64,000 bases of DNA from an uncultured Flavobacteriaceae bacterium (GCA_947494825.1 CANLWN010000005.1:434001-498000); one strand, 5' to 3'; counted from the stretch's first letter, positions 46,446 to 55,024 are shown. A program made the numbers and translations. The notes: generated by a model not told the origin, from the letters alone.

Positions 46446-46588
46446 GGCTACAAATCTTGAAATTCATAAATGACAACTTTTCTAAAGTTTACTTTTGATA
46501 ATCTTCTTAGAAAATTTCATTGACGTGTTTTTAGAAACACCTAACTGTAGCCTTCCCTAAAAAGGGTAAGACTACAGTAAGACTACAC

Positions 46589-47305
46589 ATGAGGGTTAAT
46601 AGTTTTGTCGGAAAACTGAAAGATGTTTTAAAATATTTGGGGAATCCACAATACAACTTTAATGAAGAAATAAAAACTAAAGACAAATTCCGGGATATTT
46701 TCGTCCTATACATTTTTGATTTCTTAATAGTGATTGTTCTAAGCGTTCTAATTCGACAATTTTTAGAAGTTGAAAGTTCAGGACTTACAGGAATGAAGAA
46801 TGAGTTCAACCCATTAGAAATACTACTATTTGGTATTACTTTTGTGCCAATTTTTGAAGAATTAGTCTTTAGGTTGTGGTTAGTTTTCAAGCCGTTGTAC
46901 TTGGGTATTTCCATTACACTTTTTTCATATTTAGTTCTTTCCAAGGTCTTTTACCAAACAGGAATTATAAATATCAGAGACGGATTAACAGTGAGACTAT
47001 CTATTGCTGTGTCGGTCGGTCTTATTTTTTATTTCGTTGCAAGAAGTTTTTCTGACCATATCAGACCACTTTGGGGAAAAAAATTTAGATGGGTGTATTA
47101 TTTCTCTGTCCTACTTTTTGGACTGATGCATATGTTTAATTATGATACTTCACATGATATACTATTACTTCCAATTTTAACCCTACCGCAAATGATAGGA
47201 GGTATATTTAATGGATACGTCCGAGTAAAGTATGGTTTTTTTTATGGTGTCTTTCTACATTCAATTTATAATTTACTCCCAATGTTGGGTACTGTTTTAC
47301 TATAA
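46589..47305 (+). CDS. CPBP-family intramembrane metalloprotease
   Basis: The 238-residue protein has about six membrane helices and all three CPBP motifs: EExxxR (Glu90, Glu91, Arg95 in IFEELVFR), FxxxH (Phe177 to His181 in FGLMH) and HxxxN (His224 to Asn228 in HSIYN). The family includes CAAX-like proteases and self-immunity proteins of peptide bacteriocins. Next to a GG-leader peptide, an immunity or processing role is a reasonable inference. The gene is strongly AT-rich compared with the host genes around the island. The TPR lipoprotein gene follows after 2 bp. Confidence 0.85.
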   Translation: MRVNSFVGKLKDVLKYLGNPQYNFNEEIKTKDKFRDIFVLYIFDFLIVIVLSVLIRQFLEVESSGLTGMKNEFNPLEILLFGITFVPIFEELVFRLWLVFKPLYLGISITLFSYLVLSKVFYQTGIINIRDGLTVRLSIAVSVGLIFYFVARSFSDHIRPLWGKKFRWVYYFSVLLFGLMHMFNYDTSHDILLLPILTLPQMIGGIFNGYVRVKYGFFYGVFLHSIYNLLPMLGTVLL

Positions 47306-47307
47306 AA

Positions 47308-48231
47308 GTGGAATTTCACATTAAAAACTTTAATTCCATTTTACTTCTAATTCAAATAGCAAACGAAAATTATTTAAAGAACCAAACCTTGAAACAACAA
47401 ACTAAGATTATCCTCATTATGCTACTTGCTATTGTAATAGGATGTGACAAGAAACCACAAACCCAAAAAAGGATTACAGAAAAAACTCAAATCGCATATT
47501 TAGCTGATAAGAAAAAACAGGAAGAAATCATAAAAGAACATTTAAATAACGGTGCCTGGAAACACCAATTATATTCGAGAGAATGGCAGGAAGAAATTGA
47601 CTTGGGTTTAGCGAAAGATTCTACTATTGCCTATTTATGGCAACAGAAAGCAATGCCTTTGTTTAAACAAGGGAAATATGAAATTGGGATGGGTTATCTC
47701 AATAAAGCAATTAAATATGATAGGCAAAAATGGCAGGATTATAGAGCATTCATAAAATGTATTTTTATTAACACGTACCGTGAAGCCATAAAAGACTTTG
47801 AAGACTGTAAAGCTAGATTTGGGAATGGATATGTAATGGATCATTCATATAATTTTTATATCGGACTTTCCTACTTACAACTTAATGAGTTCAAAAAAGC
47901 TGAAAGAATATTCGAATCTGATTTTGATTTGACCATAAAAAATAATGGTAAAGGCTGGCTCCACCATTTAGATTTGTTCTACTATGGAATAAGCAAGTAT
48001 GAACAGAAGAAATATCATGAGGCTATTGAACTTTTTGATTTAGCGCTTGGAATTTATCCTAACTTTTCCGAAGTCCAAATTTTTAAAGCTGACTGTCTTC
48101 GACGTCTTGGAAATTCAGAAGAAGCCAATGAACTACAAATCTTGGGTGAAATAAATGGTAGAAAGGGAAATACCATAAACGAAGACAATAGTCTCTACGA
48201 GAGATACCCTTATCAAATTAGATGGAAGTAG
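47308..48231 (+). CDS. TPR-repeat lipoprotein
   Basis: The open frame begins at a GTG (47308), 2 bp after the CPBP stop. A TTG at 47389 would place the lipoprotein signal (KIILIMLLAIVIGC) at the very N-terminus and may be the true start. The mature part, after Cys46 of the long form, contains TPR-like repeats (AYLWQQKAMPLFKQGKYEIG, YNFYIGLSYLQLNEFKKAER, LFYYGISKYEQKKYHEAIEL). It is probably an envelope-anchored adaptor. Base composition matches the CPBP gene, so both arrived together. Confidence 0.75.
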   Translation: MEFHIKNFNSILLLIQIANENYLKNQTLKQQTKIILIMLLAIVIGCDKKPQTQKRITEKTQIAYLADKKKQEEIIKEHLNNGAWKHQLYSREWQEEIDLGLAKDSTIAYLWQQKAMPLFKQGKYEIGMGYLNKAIKYDRQKWQDYRAFIKCIFINTYREAIKDFEDCKARFGNGYVMDHSYNFYIGLSYLQLNEFKKAERIFESDFDLTIKNNGKGWLHHLDLFYYGISKYEQKKYHEAIELFDLALGIYPNFSEVQIFKADCLRRLGNSEEANELQILGEINGRKGNTINEDNSLYERYPYQIRWK

Positions 48232-48269
48232 AAACATTTTCCATGGACTATTGCCAGTGTATATGTAGA

Positions 48270-48335
48270 CCAGGTTAATTTTTTACTATACTCATAACGA
48301 ATGCTTTGCTAAACTTGTCGCTTAAAACCGAACAA
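48270..48335 (+). repeat. 66-bp direct repeat, right copy
   Basis: This copy is identical to 45672-45737 and ends 3 bp before the ATG of the DUF1761 gene. In the undisturbed chromosome this 66-bp segment would be the whole spacer between the AraC stop and the DUF1761 start. Confidence 0.97.
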
Positions 48336-48338
48336 CTT

Positions 48339-48749
48339 ATGGATCTAGCAACAGCATTTACAAACATCAATTGGTTATCCGTGGCCCTGGCCACTATTTC
48401 GTCCTTTTTTCTGGGCGGACTATGGTACGGTCCCCTCTTTGGAAAAATATGGATGAAGGAATTTGGCTTCACGGAAGAAAAATTAAAACAACGAAGTGTC
48501 TCCAAAACTTTTGGTGTGGCGATTGTCCTAGCCTTTATTGCCGCCTTAATACTGGACATGTTCATTGGTCCGGAAAGCGATACCCTATTTGGCACCTTGG
48601 CCGGATTCTTTGCGGGACTGGGTTGGGTAGCGACCTTTGTGGGCATATTGTACGTCTTTGAAATGCAAACGCTCAGGGCCTATTTGGTCAACGCGGGCTA
48701 TTGCGTGGTATCATTAACCATCATGGGGGCCGTTCTTGGGGCTATGTAA
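48339..48749 (+). CDS. DUF1761 membrane protein
   Basis: The ATG at 48339 (MDLATAFTNINWLSVALATI) is taken as start; the open frame continues 11 codons into the repeat by chance. The 136-residue protein has four hydrophobic helices and the DUF1761 hallmark GGLWYGPLFGKIWMKEFGF (26-44). The function of the family is unknown. Base composition is host-like, so the island ends before it. It is followed by the DUF4287 gene after 11 bp. Confidence 0.9.
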   Translation: MDLATAFTNINWLSVALATISSFFLGGLWYGPLFGKIWMKEFGFTEEKLKQRSVSKTFGVAIVLAFIAALILDMFIGPESDTLFGTLAGFFAGLGWVATFVGILYVFEMQTLRAYLVNAGYCVVSLTIMGAVLGAM

Positions 48750-48760
48750 AATCATATGTA

Positions 48761-49291
48761 ATGGAAAAAGGACTATTGGAGAAAACAGGAAAGCCCCTTG
48801 ATCATTGGATCAAAGTGGTAAAGGCCAGTAAGATTGAGAAACACAGGGAGATTATCGATTTTTTAAAGTCCCAACACGGTTTCACCTACGGCTACGCCAA
48901 TTTTGTGGCCCTTAAATCAAAAAAAACGGATGCCGCTTCCCAGGATGCCGCAGATTTGTTGAACAATCAATACACGGGAAAGGAAGACCTCAAACCCATT
49001 TACGAAAAGTTGTTGTCCAGCATAAACACCCTGGGCAAGGATATTTCCAGGGTACCCAAAAAGGATAGTGTAAGCATTATTAGAAAAAAACAGTTCGCCC
49101 TGATAAAACCGGCGACCAAAACCCGGATCGACCTGGGCCTTAAACTCCGTGGAAAACCCATAACCGGTAGGCTGGAAAATTCGGGTCCCTTTGGGAGCAT
49201 GTGCACCCATAGGGTACGGCTCACGACGGTATCTGAAGTAGACCAGGAGCTTCTGGAATGGTTGAAGGAAGCCTATGAAGGGGCAGCTTAG
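48761..49291 (+). CDS. DUF4287 and DUF5655 protein
   Basis: The 176-residue protein combines an N-terminal DUF4287 (LLEKTGKPLDHWIKVVKASK, HGFTYGYANFVALKS) with a C-terminal DUF5655 (VSIIRKKQFALIKPATKTRI, then HRVRLTTVSEVDQELLEWL). The start at 48761 avoids overlap with the DUF1761 gene. The basic, aromatic DUF5655 suggests nucleic-acid or nucleotide contact, but no function is known. It converges on rimO. Confidence 0.9.
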   Translation: MEKGLLEKTGKPLDHWIKVVKASKIEKHREIIDFLKSQHGFTYGYANFVALKSKKTDAASQDAADLLNNQYTGKEDLKPIYEKLLSSINTLGKDISRVPKKDSVSIIRKKQFALIKPATKTRIDLGLKLRGKPITGRLENSGPFGSMCTHRVRLTTVSEVDQELLEWLKEAYEGAA

Positions 49292-49294
49292 GAA

Positions 49295-50596
49295 CTATGC
49301 GGGCACGGCGTACAAATCAAAATCGGACGCTTCGGTAATCTTTAGGTCCACAAAATCGCCCTGCTTTAGATAATACTGCGTGGCATCCACCAAAACCTCA
49401 TTGTCCACATCGGGGGAATCAAATTCGGTACGTCCTATAAAATGGTTCCCCTCTTTTCGGTCAATGATGCAACGAAAAGTCTTGTCCACTTTCTCTTGGT
49501 TCAGCTCCCAGGAAATCTGGGACTGTAGTTCCATAATTTCGTTGGCACGCCGCTGTTTGGTCTCCTCGGGCACATCGTCCTCCAAATTGTAGGCATGGGT
49601 ATTTTCCTCATGACTATACGTAAAACAGCCCAGGCGTTCAAAACGCATGTCCCCTACCCATTGCTTTAAGGTCTTGAAATCTTCTTCGGTCTCTCCGGGG
49701 TAGCCCACAATCAAGGTAGTTCTAATGGTCATACCCGGTACCGCTTGTCGAAACTCCTGAAGTAATTTGGTCGTTTTTTCCTGGGTGGTACCCCGTTTCA
49801 TGCTCTTCAGAATCGAATCGGAAATGTGTTGTAAGGGGATATCGATATAATTACAAATCTTGGGTTCCGAGCGCATCACCTGTAGCACATCCATGGGAAA
49901 GCCCGTAGGAAAGGCATAATGCAACCGAATCCAATCTATACCTTCTACCTGTACCAAGGCCTGAAGTAGCTCGGCCAGGTTCCTCTTTTGATACAGGTCC
50001 AGTCCATAGTAGGTAAGGTCCTGTGCAATCAAAATCAGTTCCTTTACCCCCTTGATCGCCAGTTTTTCCGCCTCTACGATCAGTTCTTCGATGGGCTTGC
50101 TCCTGTGTTTTCCCCTCATTATGGGAATAGCACAAAAAGAGCAGGGCCTGTCACAGCCTTCCGCTATTTTAAGATAGGCATAGTTCTTTGGAGTGGTAGT
50201 CAAACGCTCCCCGACCAGTTCGTGTTTGTAGTCGGCCCCCAGAGCCCGTAACAAATTGGGTAATTCGCTGGTCCCGAAATATTCATCCACATCGGGGATC
50301 TCCTTTTGAAGATCTGGTTTGTAGCGTTCACTGAGGCAGCCGGTAACAAAAACCTTGTCCACTTCACCAGCCTCCTTTTTTTGAACGTACTCCAGTATCG
50401 TATTGACACTCTCCTCCTTGGCATTGGCAATAAATCCACAGGTGTTGATCACCACCACATTGCCTTCCTGCTCATGTACCACTTCTTTGTTATTGGCCCG
50501 TAGCTGCCCCATCAGTACTTCGGAATCGTACACGTTTTTAGAGCAACCCAGGGTAACCACGTTGATGGTATTCTTTTTTAATGATTTTGTCCGCAT
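49295..50596 (-). CDS. rimO: Ribosomal protein uS12 methylthiotransferase
   Basis: The first ATG is at 50596 (MRTKSLKKNTINVVTLGCSK); an earlier TTG at 50617 is less likely. The 433-residue enzyme has the UPF0004 domain with VTLGCSKNVYDSEVLMG, the radical-SAM cluster motif CDRPCSFCAIP (CxxxCxxC) and a C-terminal TRAM domain. It methylthiolates an Asp of ribosomal protein uS12 using SAM and two Fe-S clusters. It is a housekeeping gene and has no connection with the peptide island. Confidence 0.96.
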   Translation of the reverse strand: MRTKSLKKNTINVVTLGCSKNVYDSEVLMGQLRANNKEVVHEQEGNVVVINTCGFIANAKEESVNTILEYVQKKEAGEVDKVFVTGCLSERYKPDLQKEIPDVDEYFGTSELPNLLRALGADYKHELVGERLTTTPKNYAYLKIAEGCDRPCSFCAIPIMRGKHRSKPIEELIVEAEKLAIKGVKELILIAQDLTYYGLDLYQKRNLAELLQALVQVEGIDWIRLHYAFPTGFPMDVLQVMRSEPKICNYIDIPLQHISDSILKSMKRGTTQEKTTKLLQEFRQAVPGMTIRTTLIVGYPGETEEDFKTLKQWVGDMRFERLGCFTYSHEENTHAYNLEDDVPEETKQRRANEIMELQSQISWELNQEKVDKTFRCIIDRKEGNHFIGRTEFDSPDVDNEVLVDATQYYLKQGDFVDLKITEASDFDLYAVPA

Positions 50597-50743
50597 CTTA
50601 CGAATTATGGAGTGCAAAAATACAACAAGGTCACGGAAGAAGCCCCTTTTGGAACCATTTCTTTGATTTTTAACGCATAGCCCCTATCCCCAAAGCTTTG
50701 TTACCATGAAATCCCGATCATACAGCCCTGCCATACGGCAATC

Positions 50744-52420
50744 TTACTGATATCCCGGGGGCATTTTGCGCGCTTTGGTCGCCTGTTCAAAGGCATGGCC
50801 CAAGCCCAGTAACGTTGACTCATACAACGTTTTTCCGATAAAGGTAAGACTGATCGGCTCCCCTGTGTCTTTATACCCCATGGGGACGGTTAACGCGGGA
50901 TACTTGGCCACTGCCGCATAACCTGCATGGTAGTTATTGATGGATAGAATGGCGTCCAAATTGTGGGCATCCATTGCAGTGTCAAAGAAAGTTCTCCCGT
51001 TCGTTTCCAGTTTCTCCTTTATCCCTTGAAGCTGTTCCGCTGTGGTAGAGTCTGCCAAAATACCTTCAAATAGGGCTTGTCCGTATGGAATTCGAACGGT
51101 GGAATCCGCGGCATTGAAATCTACGGCATCGGCTATGGAACGTATTGTCACGGCCTCTTTACGCTTCACATGTCCTTGAAGGTATTGGGGCAGGTCGTTT
51201 TTCATATCAATGTTTAGAATGCTGATAAAACCGTCCATATTCACTTCCGGAGGTGTAAATTCGATTACTTCCGCACCCGCCGCCTTAATTTTTTCAATGG
51301 TACTCCGGTAGATGGAGTCGGATTCGATCAAATTTTTAAAAGCTCCAAAACGCTTGCCCTTTAAACTGTCGTCCCATGTCCTGCTAGCATAAAAACTGGT
51401 TCCCCATTTGGTCTCTATGGAAGCTTTGTCCTCGGCATCATATCCAAATAGGGCATCTAATAGTATAGCGTTGTCCACGACATTTTTGGTCATGGGCCCG
51501 GGCGTGTCCAAGGTACTGGAAATAGGCACAATGCCCGATCTGCTCAGCAGACCGATGGTAGGTTTAAGCCCTACCACGGAATTTTGGCTCGAGGGGGACA
51601 AAATGGATCCCGAAGTTTCTGTGCCTACCGCGGCTACGGCATAATTGGCGGCAACGGAGGTGCCACTTCCCGAACTAGATCCCCCCGTCTCAAAAACACG
51701 CCTGCCGTAGGGGTTCAGCGTCTGTCCGCCAACGGCGCTATAGCCCACCGGACAGCCGGAGCACAGAAAATAGGCCCACTCGCTGAGATTTACCTTGCCC
51801 AGGATCAAAGCGCCATTTTTCTTCAGTTGTTGTACGATGAACGCATCGTCCACCTCGTTTTCCCTTAGGGCGATGGCACCCGCCGTGGTTTTCATACCCT
51901 CGGTGTTGATATTGTCCTTGAGCAAAATGGGCATGCCATGAATAGAATGGCGATAGGCCGTAGGGGACTTTTTTAGGTCGGCATCCAACTGTTGCGCCTC
52001 CTTGACCACGTTTGGGTTTAGGGCGATAACGGTGTTGAGCGTAGTGGCATTGTCCAGTTCATAGTGATATATGCGATACAGGTAGAACAATACCAATTTT
52101 TCGTAGCTCAACGCTCCCTCGATGATATGCGTTTGGATAGTGGGAATATCCTGCTCCAAAATAAGCGGTTTCAAGGCTTCATAATCCTCCTTGGAAAACT
52201 GGCTCACCTCGTCATACAACGGACGGAAAACCTCATTCTTATCCAATACCTTGGACTGAATTAGCTTATAGCGCATGCGGCCAACCTCATGATCCTGATT
52301 GGCGGCCACCTCGGCGGAATCGTTGTAGGCTTCCCAAAGCACGATTTCCTCTTTGGCTTCCTTGTTTTCCTTGCAGGAAATGCTCAACAGCAATACGAAT
52401 ACAACAAAAAGTCTTTTCAT
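50744..52420 (-). CDS. Amidase-signature-family lipoprotein
   Basis: The 558-residue protein has a lipoprotein signal (lipobox ISC, Cys about 16) and the amidase signature: catalytic Lys in MPILLKDNINTEGMKTTAGA and the Ser-rich loop GGSSSGSGTSVAANYAVAAVG with the cis-Ser and nucleophile Ser after GTETSGSI. It hydrolyses an amide outside the cytoplasm; it is not the GatA subunit, which lacks a signal. Its ATG overlaps the DUF2911 stop as ATGA. Confidence 0.93.
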   Translation of the reverse strand: MKRLFVVFVLLLSISCKENKEAKEEIVLWEAYNDSAEVAANQDHEVGRMRYKLIQSKVLDKNEVFRPLYDEVSQFSKEDYEALKPLILEQDIPTIQTHIIEGALSYEKLVLFYLYRIYHYELDNATTLNTVIALNPNVVKEAQQLDADLKKSPTAYRHSIHGMPILLKDNINTEGMKTTAGAIALRENEVDDAFIVQQLKKNGALILGKVNLSEWAYFLCSGCPVGYSAVGGQTLNPYGRRVFETGGSSSGSGTSVAANYAVAAVGTETSGSILSPSSQNSVVGLKPTIGLLSRSGIVPISSTLDTPGPMTKNVVDNAILLDALFGYDAEDKASIETKWGTSFYASRTWDDSLKGKRFGAFKNLIESDSIYRSTIEKIKAAGAEVIEFTPPEVNMDGFISILNIDMKNDLPQYLQGHVKRKEAVTIRSIADAVDFNAADSTVRIPYGQALFEGILADSTTAEQLQGIKEKLETNGRTFFDTAMDAHNLDAILSINNYHAGYAAVAKYPALTVPMGYKDTGEPISLTFIGKTLYESTLLGLGHAFEQATKARKMPPGYQ

Positions 52421-53280
52421 TTTTTATCTTTTTTCAAATGGTTTTTCCAAAGTGTGATATTTTTTTGGTTCATGCGAACAAACTCGTCCTTCCCTTCCCC
52501 ATTGGCAAGTGCCATGGACTTTTCGGCCGAGGCAATGGCCCCTTTGTAATCGTTCAGGGCCGCCTGTATTAAGGACCTTACCCTATAAAAATAGTAGGTA
52601 TCCCCACCCAGTTCCAGGGCCTTGTTCACATAGCCCAATGCCCGGGAATACTCCATTTCCTGCTCCTGAAGGTAGCGGGCCGCCTCGTAATAGGTCTGTG
52701 CGGTTGGGTGCTTTTCCAGTTTGTCGCTGATTTCTTTCAACATTATGCTATGGGTATCCATCTGTATCGGTATCCGTATCCTGGTGTTTTCCCAGGTCCA
52801 TAGCATGTTGACGGTATTGTGGGTAATGTCCTCAAAGCTGATCAGGAAATTTTCCTGCGGATACGGGATGCTTTCGGGCACCACCTCAAACCGAAAGGCA
52901 TCTTCCTTTGGGTCATAGGCAGTTCTTCCATCACCCCAATGGCCGGTATTCGTATGAAAGACTACTTCCCAGGAATCCACATTCGGAAAAGCGTAGAGCG
53001 CATAGGTCCCTTTGGGCAAAACGTTGTCCATCACGGTCACCTTGGTATCTACTGTAAATTTGGTGGAGGCATTGGCCCCTACCCGCCAAATGCGTCCATA
53101 AGGCACCAGGTCCCCGAAGATGGTACGCCCGCGCATTGCAGGCCTGGAATATTCAACGGTAAGCGTGGAAAGGCCCACTTCCTGGAGCACTTTGGAGTAC
53201 GGACTCGCTTTGGGGTGCGTTAACTGTGCCCAGGATATGGACAGGGTCAAAACGAACGCTATGGTCCAGGCTATCTTCAA
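52417..53280 (-). CDS. DUF2911 protein with C-terminal TPR-like helices, exported
   Basis: The only sensible start is a TTG at 53280, overlapping the ftsY stop (TTGA); it yields the signal peptide MKIAWTIAFVLTLSISWAQ. The 287-residue protein has the DUF2911 beta-sandwich (SPYSKVLQEVGLSTLTVEYS, GRIWRVGANASTKFTV, LPKGTYALYAFPN) and a helical tail (AQTYYEAARYLQEQEMEYSR). The function is unknown. It sits in a chain of overlapping genes, ftsY - DUF2911 - amidase. Confidence 0.9.
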   Translation of the reverse strand: MKIAWTIAFVLTLSISWAQLTHPKASPYSKVLQEVGLSTLTVEYSRPAMRGRTIFGDLVPYGRIWRVGANASTKFTVDTKVTVMDNVLPKGTYALYAFPNVDSWEVVFHTNTGHWGDGRTAYDPKEDAFRFEVVPESIPYPQENFLISFEDITHNTVNMLWTWENTRIRIPIQMDTHSIMLKEISDKLEKHPTAQTYYEAARYLQEQEMEYSRALGYVNKALELGGDTYYFYRVRSLIQAALNDYKGAIASAEKSMALANGEGKDEFVRMNQKNITLWKNHLKKDKK

Positions 53281-54239
53281 TCCGTTGCGCTAAAAAAGGA
53301 ATCCACGAACTCGTGCTTGTTAAAAACCTGTAGGTCATCAATGCCCTCGCCCACTCCAATATATTTTACGGGAATCTGAAATTGATCGGATATTCCAATG
53401 ACTACGCCCCCTTTGGCCGTGCCATCCAGTTTGGTGACCGCCAGGGAGGTTACCTCCGTGGCTTTGGTGAATTGTTTTGCCTGTTCAAAGGCGTTTTGTC
53501 CGGTAGAACCATCCAGGACCAGTAGCACATCATTGGGCGTATCTGCCACTACCTTTTGCATGACGCGCTTTATCTTGGTCAGCTCGTTCATTAGGTTCAC
53601 CTTGTTGTGAAGACGTCCTGCCGTATCTATTATCACCACATCGGCATCCTGGGTGAGGGCGGAGCTCAAGGTATCAAAGGCCACAGAAGCCGGATCGCTG
53701 CCCATTTTCTGTTTTACGATGGGAACATCCACGCGATCGGCCCAAATTTGCAGCTGGTCGATTGCTGCGGCCCGAAAGGTATCGGCCGCGCCCAACACCA
53801 CCTTTAACCCCTGATTCTTAAATTGATGGGCCAGTTTCCCAATGGTCGTGGTCTTTCCTACCCCATTGACACCGACCACCATGATTACATAGGGTTTTTT
53901 ATCGGGTGGTACACTAAACTCAGCTTCTTCGCCTACATGGGTTTCCGAGAGAAGGCCGGCTATCTCTTCCCGTAAAATGGTGTTCAATTCGTCCGTACCC
54001 ATATACTTGTCCTTGGAAACCCTGGCCTCAATACGATCTATGATTTTAAGGGTGGTATCTACCCCCACATCGGAAGACACCAGCACTTCTTCCAGATTGT
54101 CCAATACCTCATCATCTACCTTGGACTTTCCGGCGACGGCCTTGCTCAATTTGGAAAAAAAGCCGGTCTTGGTCTTCTCCAACCCCTTGTCCAAAGCCTC
54201 CTTTTTCTGGGAAGAAAATATCTTCTTGAATAAACTCAT
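53277..54239 (-). CDS. ftsY: Signal recognition particle receptor FtsY
   Basis: The 320-residue GTPase has an N domain of helices and the NG core: GVNGVGKTTTIGKLAHQF (G1), LGAADTFRAAAIDQLQIW, VVIIDTAGRLHNK (G3), TKLDGTAKGG (G4) and the C-terminal GVGEGIDDLQVFNKHEFVDS. It docks ribosome-SRP complexes at the membrane. It lacks the long acidic A domain of Escherichia coli FtsY, as is normal in this phylum. It is downstream of the L28/L33 block and separated from it by a terminator. Confidence 0.97.
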   Translation of the reverse strand: MSLFKKIFSSQKKEALDKGLEKTKTGFFSKLSKAVAGKSKVDDEVLDNLEEVLVSSDVGVDTTLKIIDRIEARVSKDKYMGTDELNTILREEIAGLLSETHVGEEAEFSVPPDKKPYVIMVVGVNGVGKTTTIGKLAHQFKNQGLKVVLGAADTFRAAAIDQLQIWADRVDVPIVKQKMGSDPASVAFDTLSSALTQDADVVIIDTAGRLHNKVNLMNELTKIKRVMQKVVADTPNDVLLVLDGSTGQNAFEQAKQFTKATEVTSLAVTKLDGTAKGGVVIGISDQFQIPVKYIGVGEGIDDLQVFNKHEFVDSFFSATD

Positions 54240-54303
54240 CTAGTAAAAATCTTTTCACCAAATATATGAAATGAGCCCCAACAAAATTCAAAATCAAATG
54301 AAA

Positions 54304-54334
54304 TAAAAAAGCTACTTTCTTTTGGAAAGTAGCT
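54304..54334 (-). terminator. Intrinsic terminator after rpmB-rpmG-DUF4295
   Basis: Read on the minus strand, AGCTACTTT pairs with AAAGTAGCT around a short loop and is followed by TTTTTTATTT. It lies between the DUF4295 stop (54362) and the ftsY start (54239). Confidence 0.88.
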
Positions 54335-54361
54335 CTGCTCTATTTTGGTGAGTTTGTTAGT

Positions 54362-54514
54362 CTATTTCTTTGCCAACCATTCGTTTACGAATTCTGGCGG
54401 CATAACAGATTCCACAAAAGTGTATGCTCCCGTTTTAGGGGATTTTACCATCTTAATGGCCTTGGTCAATCGTTTTGAACTGGATTGTAATGAGGCTACT
54501 GTCTTCTTTGCCAT
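54362..54514 (-). CDS. DUF4295 small basic protein
   Basis: The 50-residue product MAKKTVASLQSSSKRLTKAI and onward to EFVNEWLAKK is the DUF4295 family, a Bacteroidota-specific basic protein always encoded beside rpmG. It is probably a ribosome-associated protein; the role is inferred from this fixed context. It starts 6 bp after rpmG. Confidence 0.93.
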   Translation of the reverse strand: MAKKTVASLQSSSKRLTKAIKMVKSPKTGAYTFVESVMPPEFVNEWLAKK

Positions 54515-54520
54515 GATTTC

Positions 54521-54703
54521 CTATTTTATCTCCTTATGGATTGTCATACGTTTAAGGATAGGATTAAACTTTTTGATTTCCATCCTATCCGGGGTGTTCT
54601 TTTTGTTCTTGGTAGTAATATACCGTGATGTACCTGGCATACCCGATTCCTTATGCTCTGTACATTCCAAAATAACCTGAATTCTATTTCCTTTCTTTGC
54701 CAT
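54521..54703 (-). CDS. rpmG: 50S ribosomal protein bL33
   Basis: The 60-residue basic protein ([20 protein letters not shown], then [20 protein letters not shown]) is bL33 of the large subunit. Only one Cys is present, so it is the zinc-independent form. It is in an operon between rpmB and DUF4295. Confidence 0.97.
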   Translation of the reverse strand: MAKKGNRIQVILECTEHKESGMPGTSRYITTKNKKNTPDRMEIKKFNPILKRMTIHKEIK

Positions 54704-54723
54704 CGCTATCTAATTTGCCAGGA

Positions 54724-54960
54724 TTACTTGACCAATCCTTTCGCCCTTGCTTCCTTAAGGACTGCGGAGATTCCCTTTTTGTTAATACTCTTTAGGGCCC
54801 TGGTGGAAACTTTCAAAGTAATCCAACGGTCCTCTTCAGGAATGTAGAAACGTTTTTTGGAAAGATTTACGTCGAACCTTCTCCTCGTCTTGTTGACCGA
54901 AAATGAAACGTTATTTCCGAACATCGCCCGCTTTCCAGTAAGTTCACAAACTTTTGACAT
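54724..54960 (-). CDS. rpmB: 50S ribosomal protein bL28
   Basis: The 78-residue protein begins MSKVCELTGKRAMFGNNVSF and contains NKTRRRFDVNLSKKRFYIP, the bL28 signature. It is a large-subunit protein and the first gene of the rpmB-rpmG-DUF4295 operon. Confidence 0.98.
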   Translation of the reverse strand: MSKVCELTGKRAMFGNNVSFSVNKTRRRFDVNLSKKRFYIPEEDRWITLKVSTRALKSINKKGISAVLKEARAKGLVK

Positions 54961-54993
54961 TACGCTAGTTTTAATGTGATTTTAAACAGGGTG

Positions 54994-55024
54994 CAAATTT
55001 ATGTCATTTTTGCGGGACGGGCAA
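54994..55024 (-). promoter_or_regulatory. -33/-7 promoter of the rpmB operon
   Basis: On the minus strand TTG (55024-55022) is followed after 20 bp by TAAATTTG (55001-54994), a full match to the Bacteroidota TTG/TAnnTTTG promoter. The ATG of rpmB is 33 bp downstream. Confidence 0.65.

Larger units (their letters stand above)
45672..48335. mobile_element. Repeat-bounded AT-rich island with a double-glycine peptide module
   Basis: The island is defined by the two 66-bp direct repeats and a sharp composition change. For example, 14 of the 60 bases from 46621 are G or C, against 30 of the 60 bases from 48541 outside the island. It holds a GG-leader peptide gene, a CPBP protease and a TPR lipoprotein. 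There is no integrase, transposase or terminal inverted repeat, so it is not a classical transposon. Campbell-type insertion of a circle at the 66-bp homology, or duplication followed by replacement, would give this structure. Recombination between the repeats would remove 2598 bp and leave a single repeat copy. Confidence 0.55.

Noticed and set aside
49295-50596. Radical-SAM enzyme near the GG peptide, considered as a peptide-modifying enzyme.
   Set aside because: It is a canonical RimO with the SCKN-type N-terminal domain and TRAM domain, is outside the repeat-bounded island, and is on the other strand.
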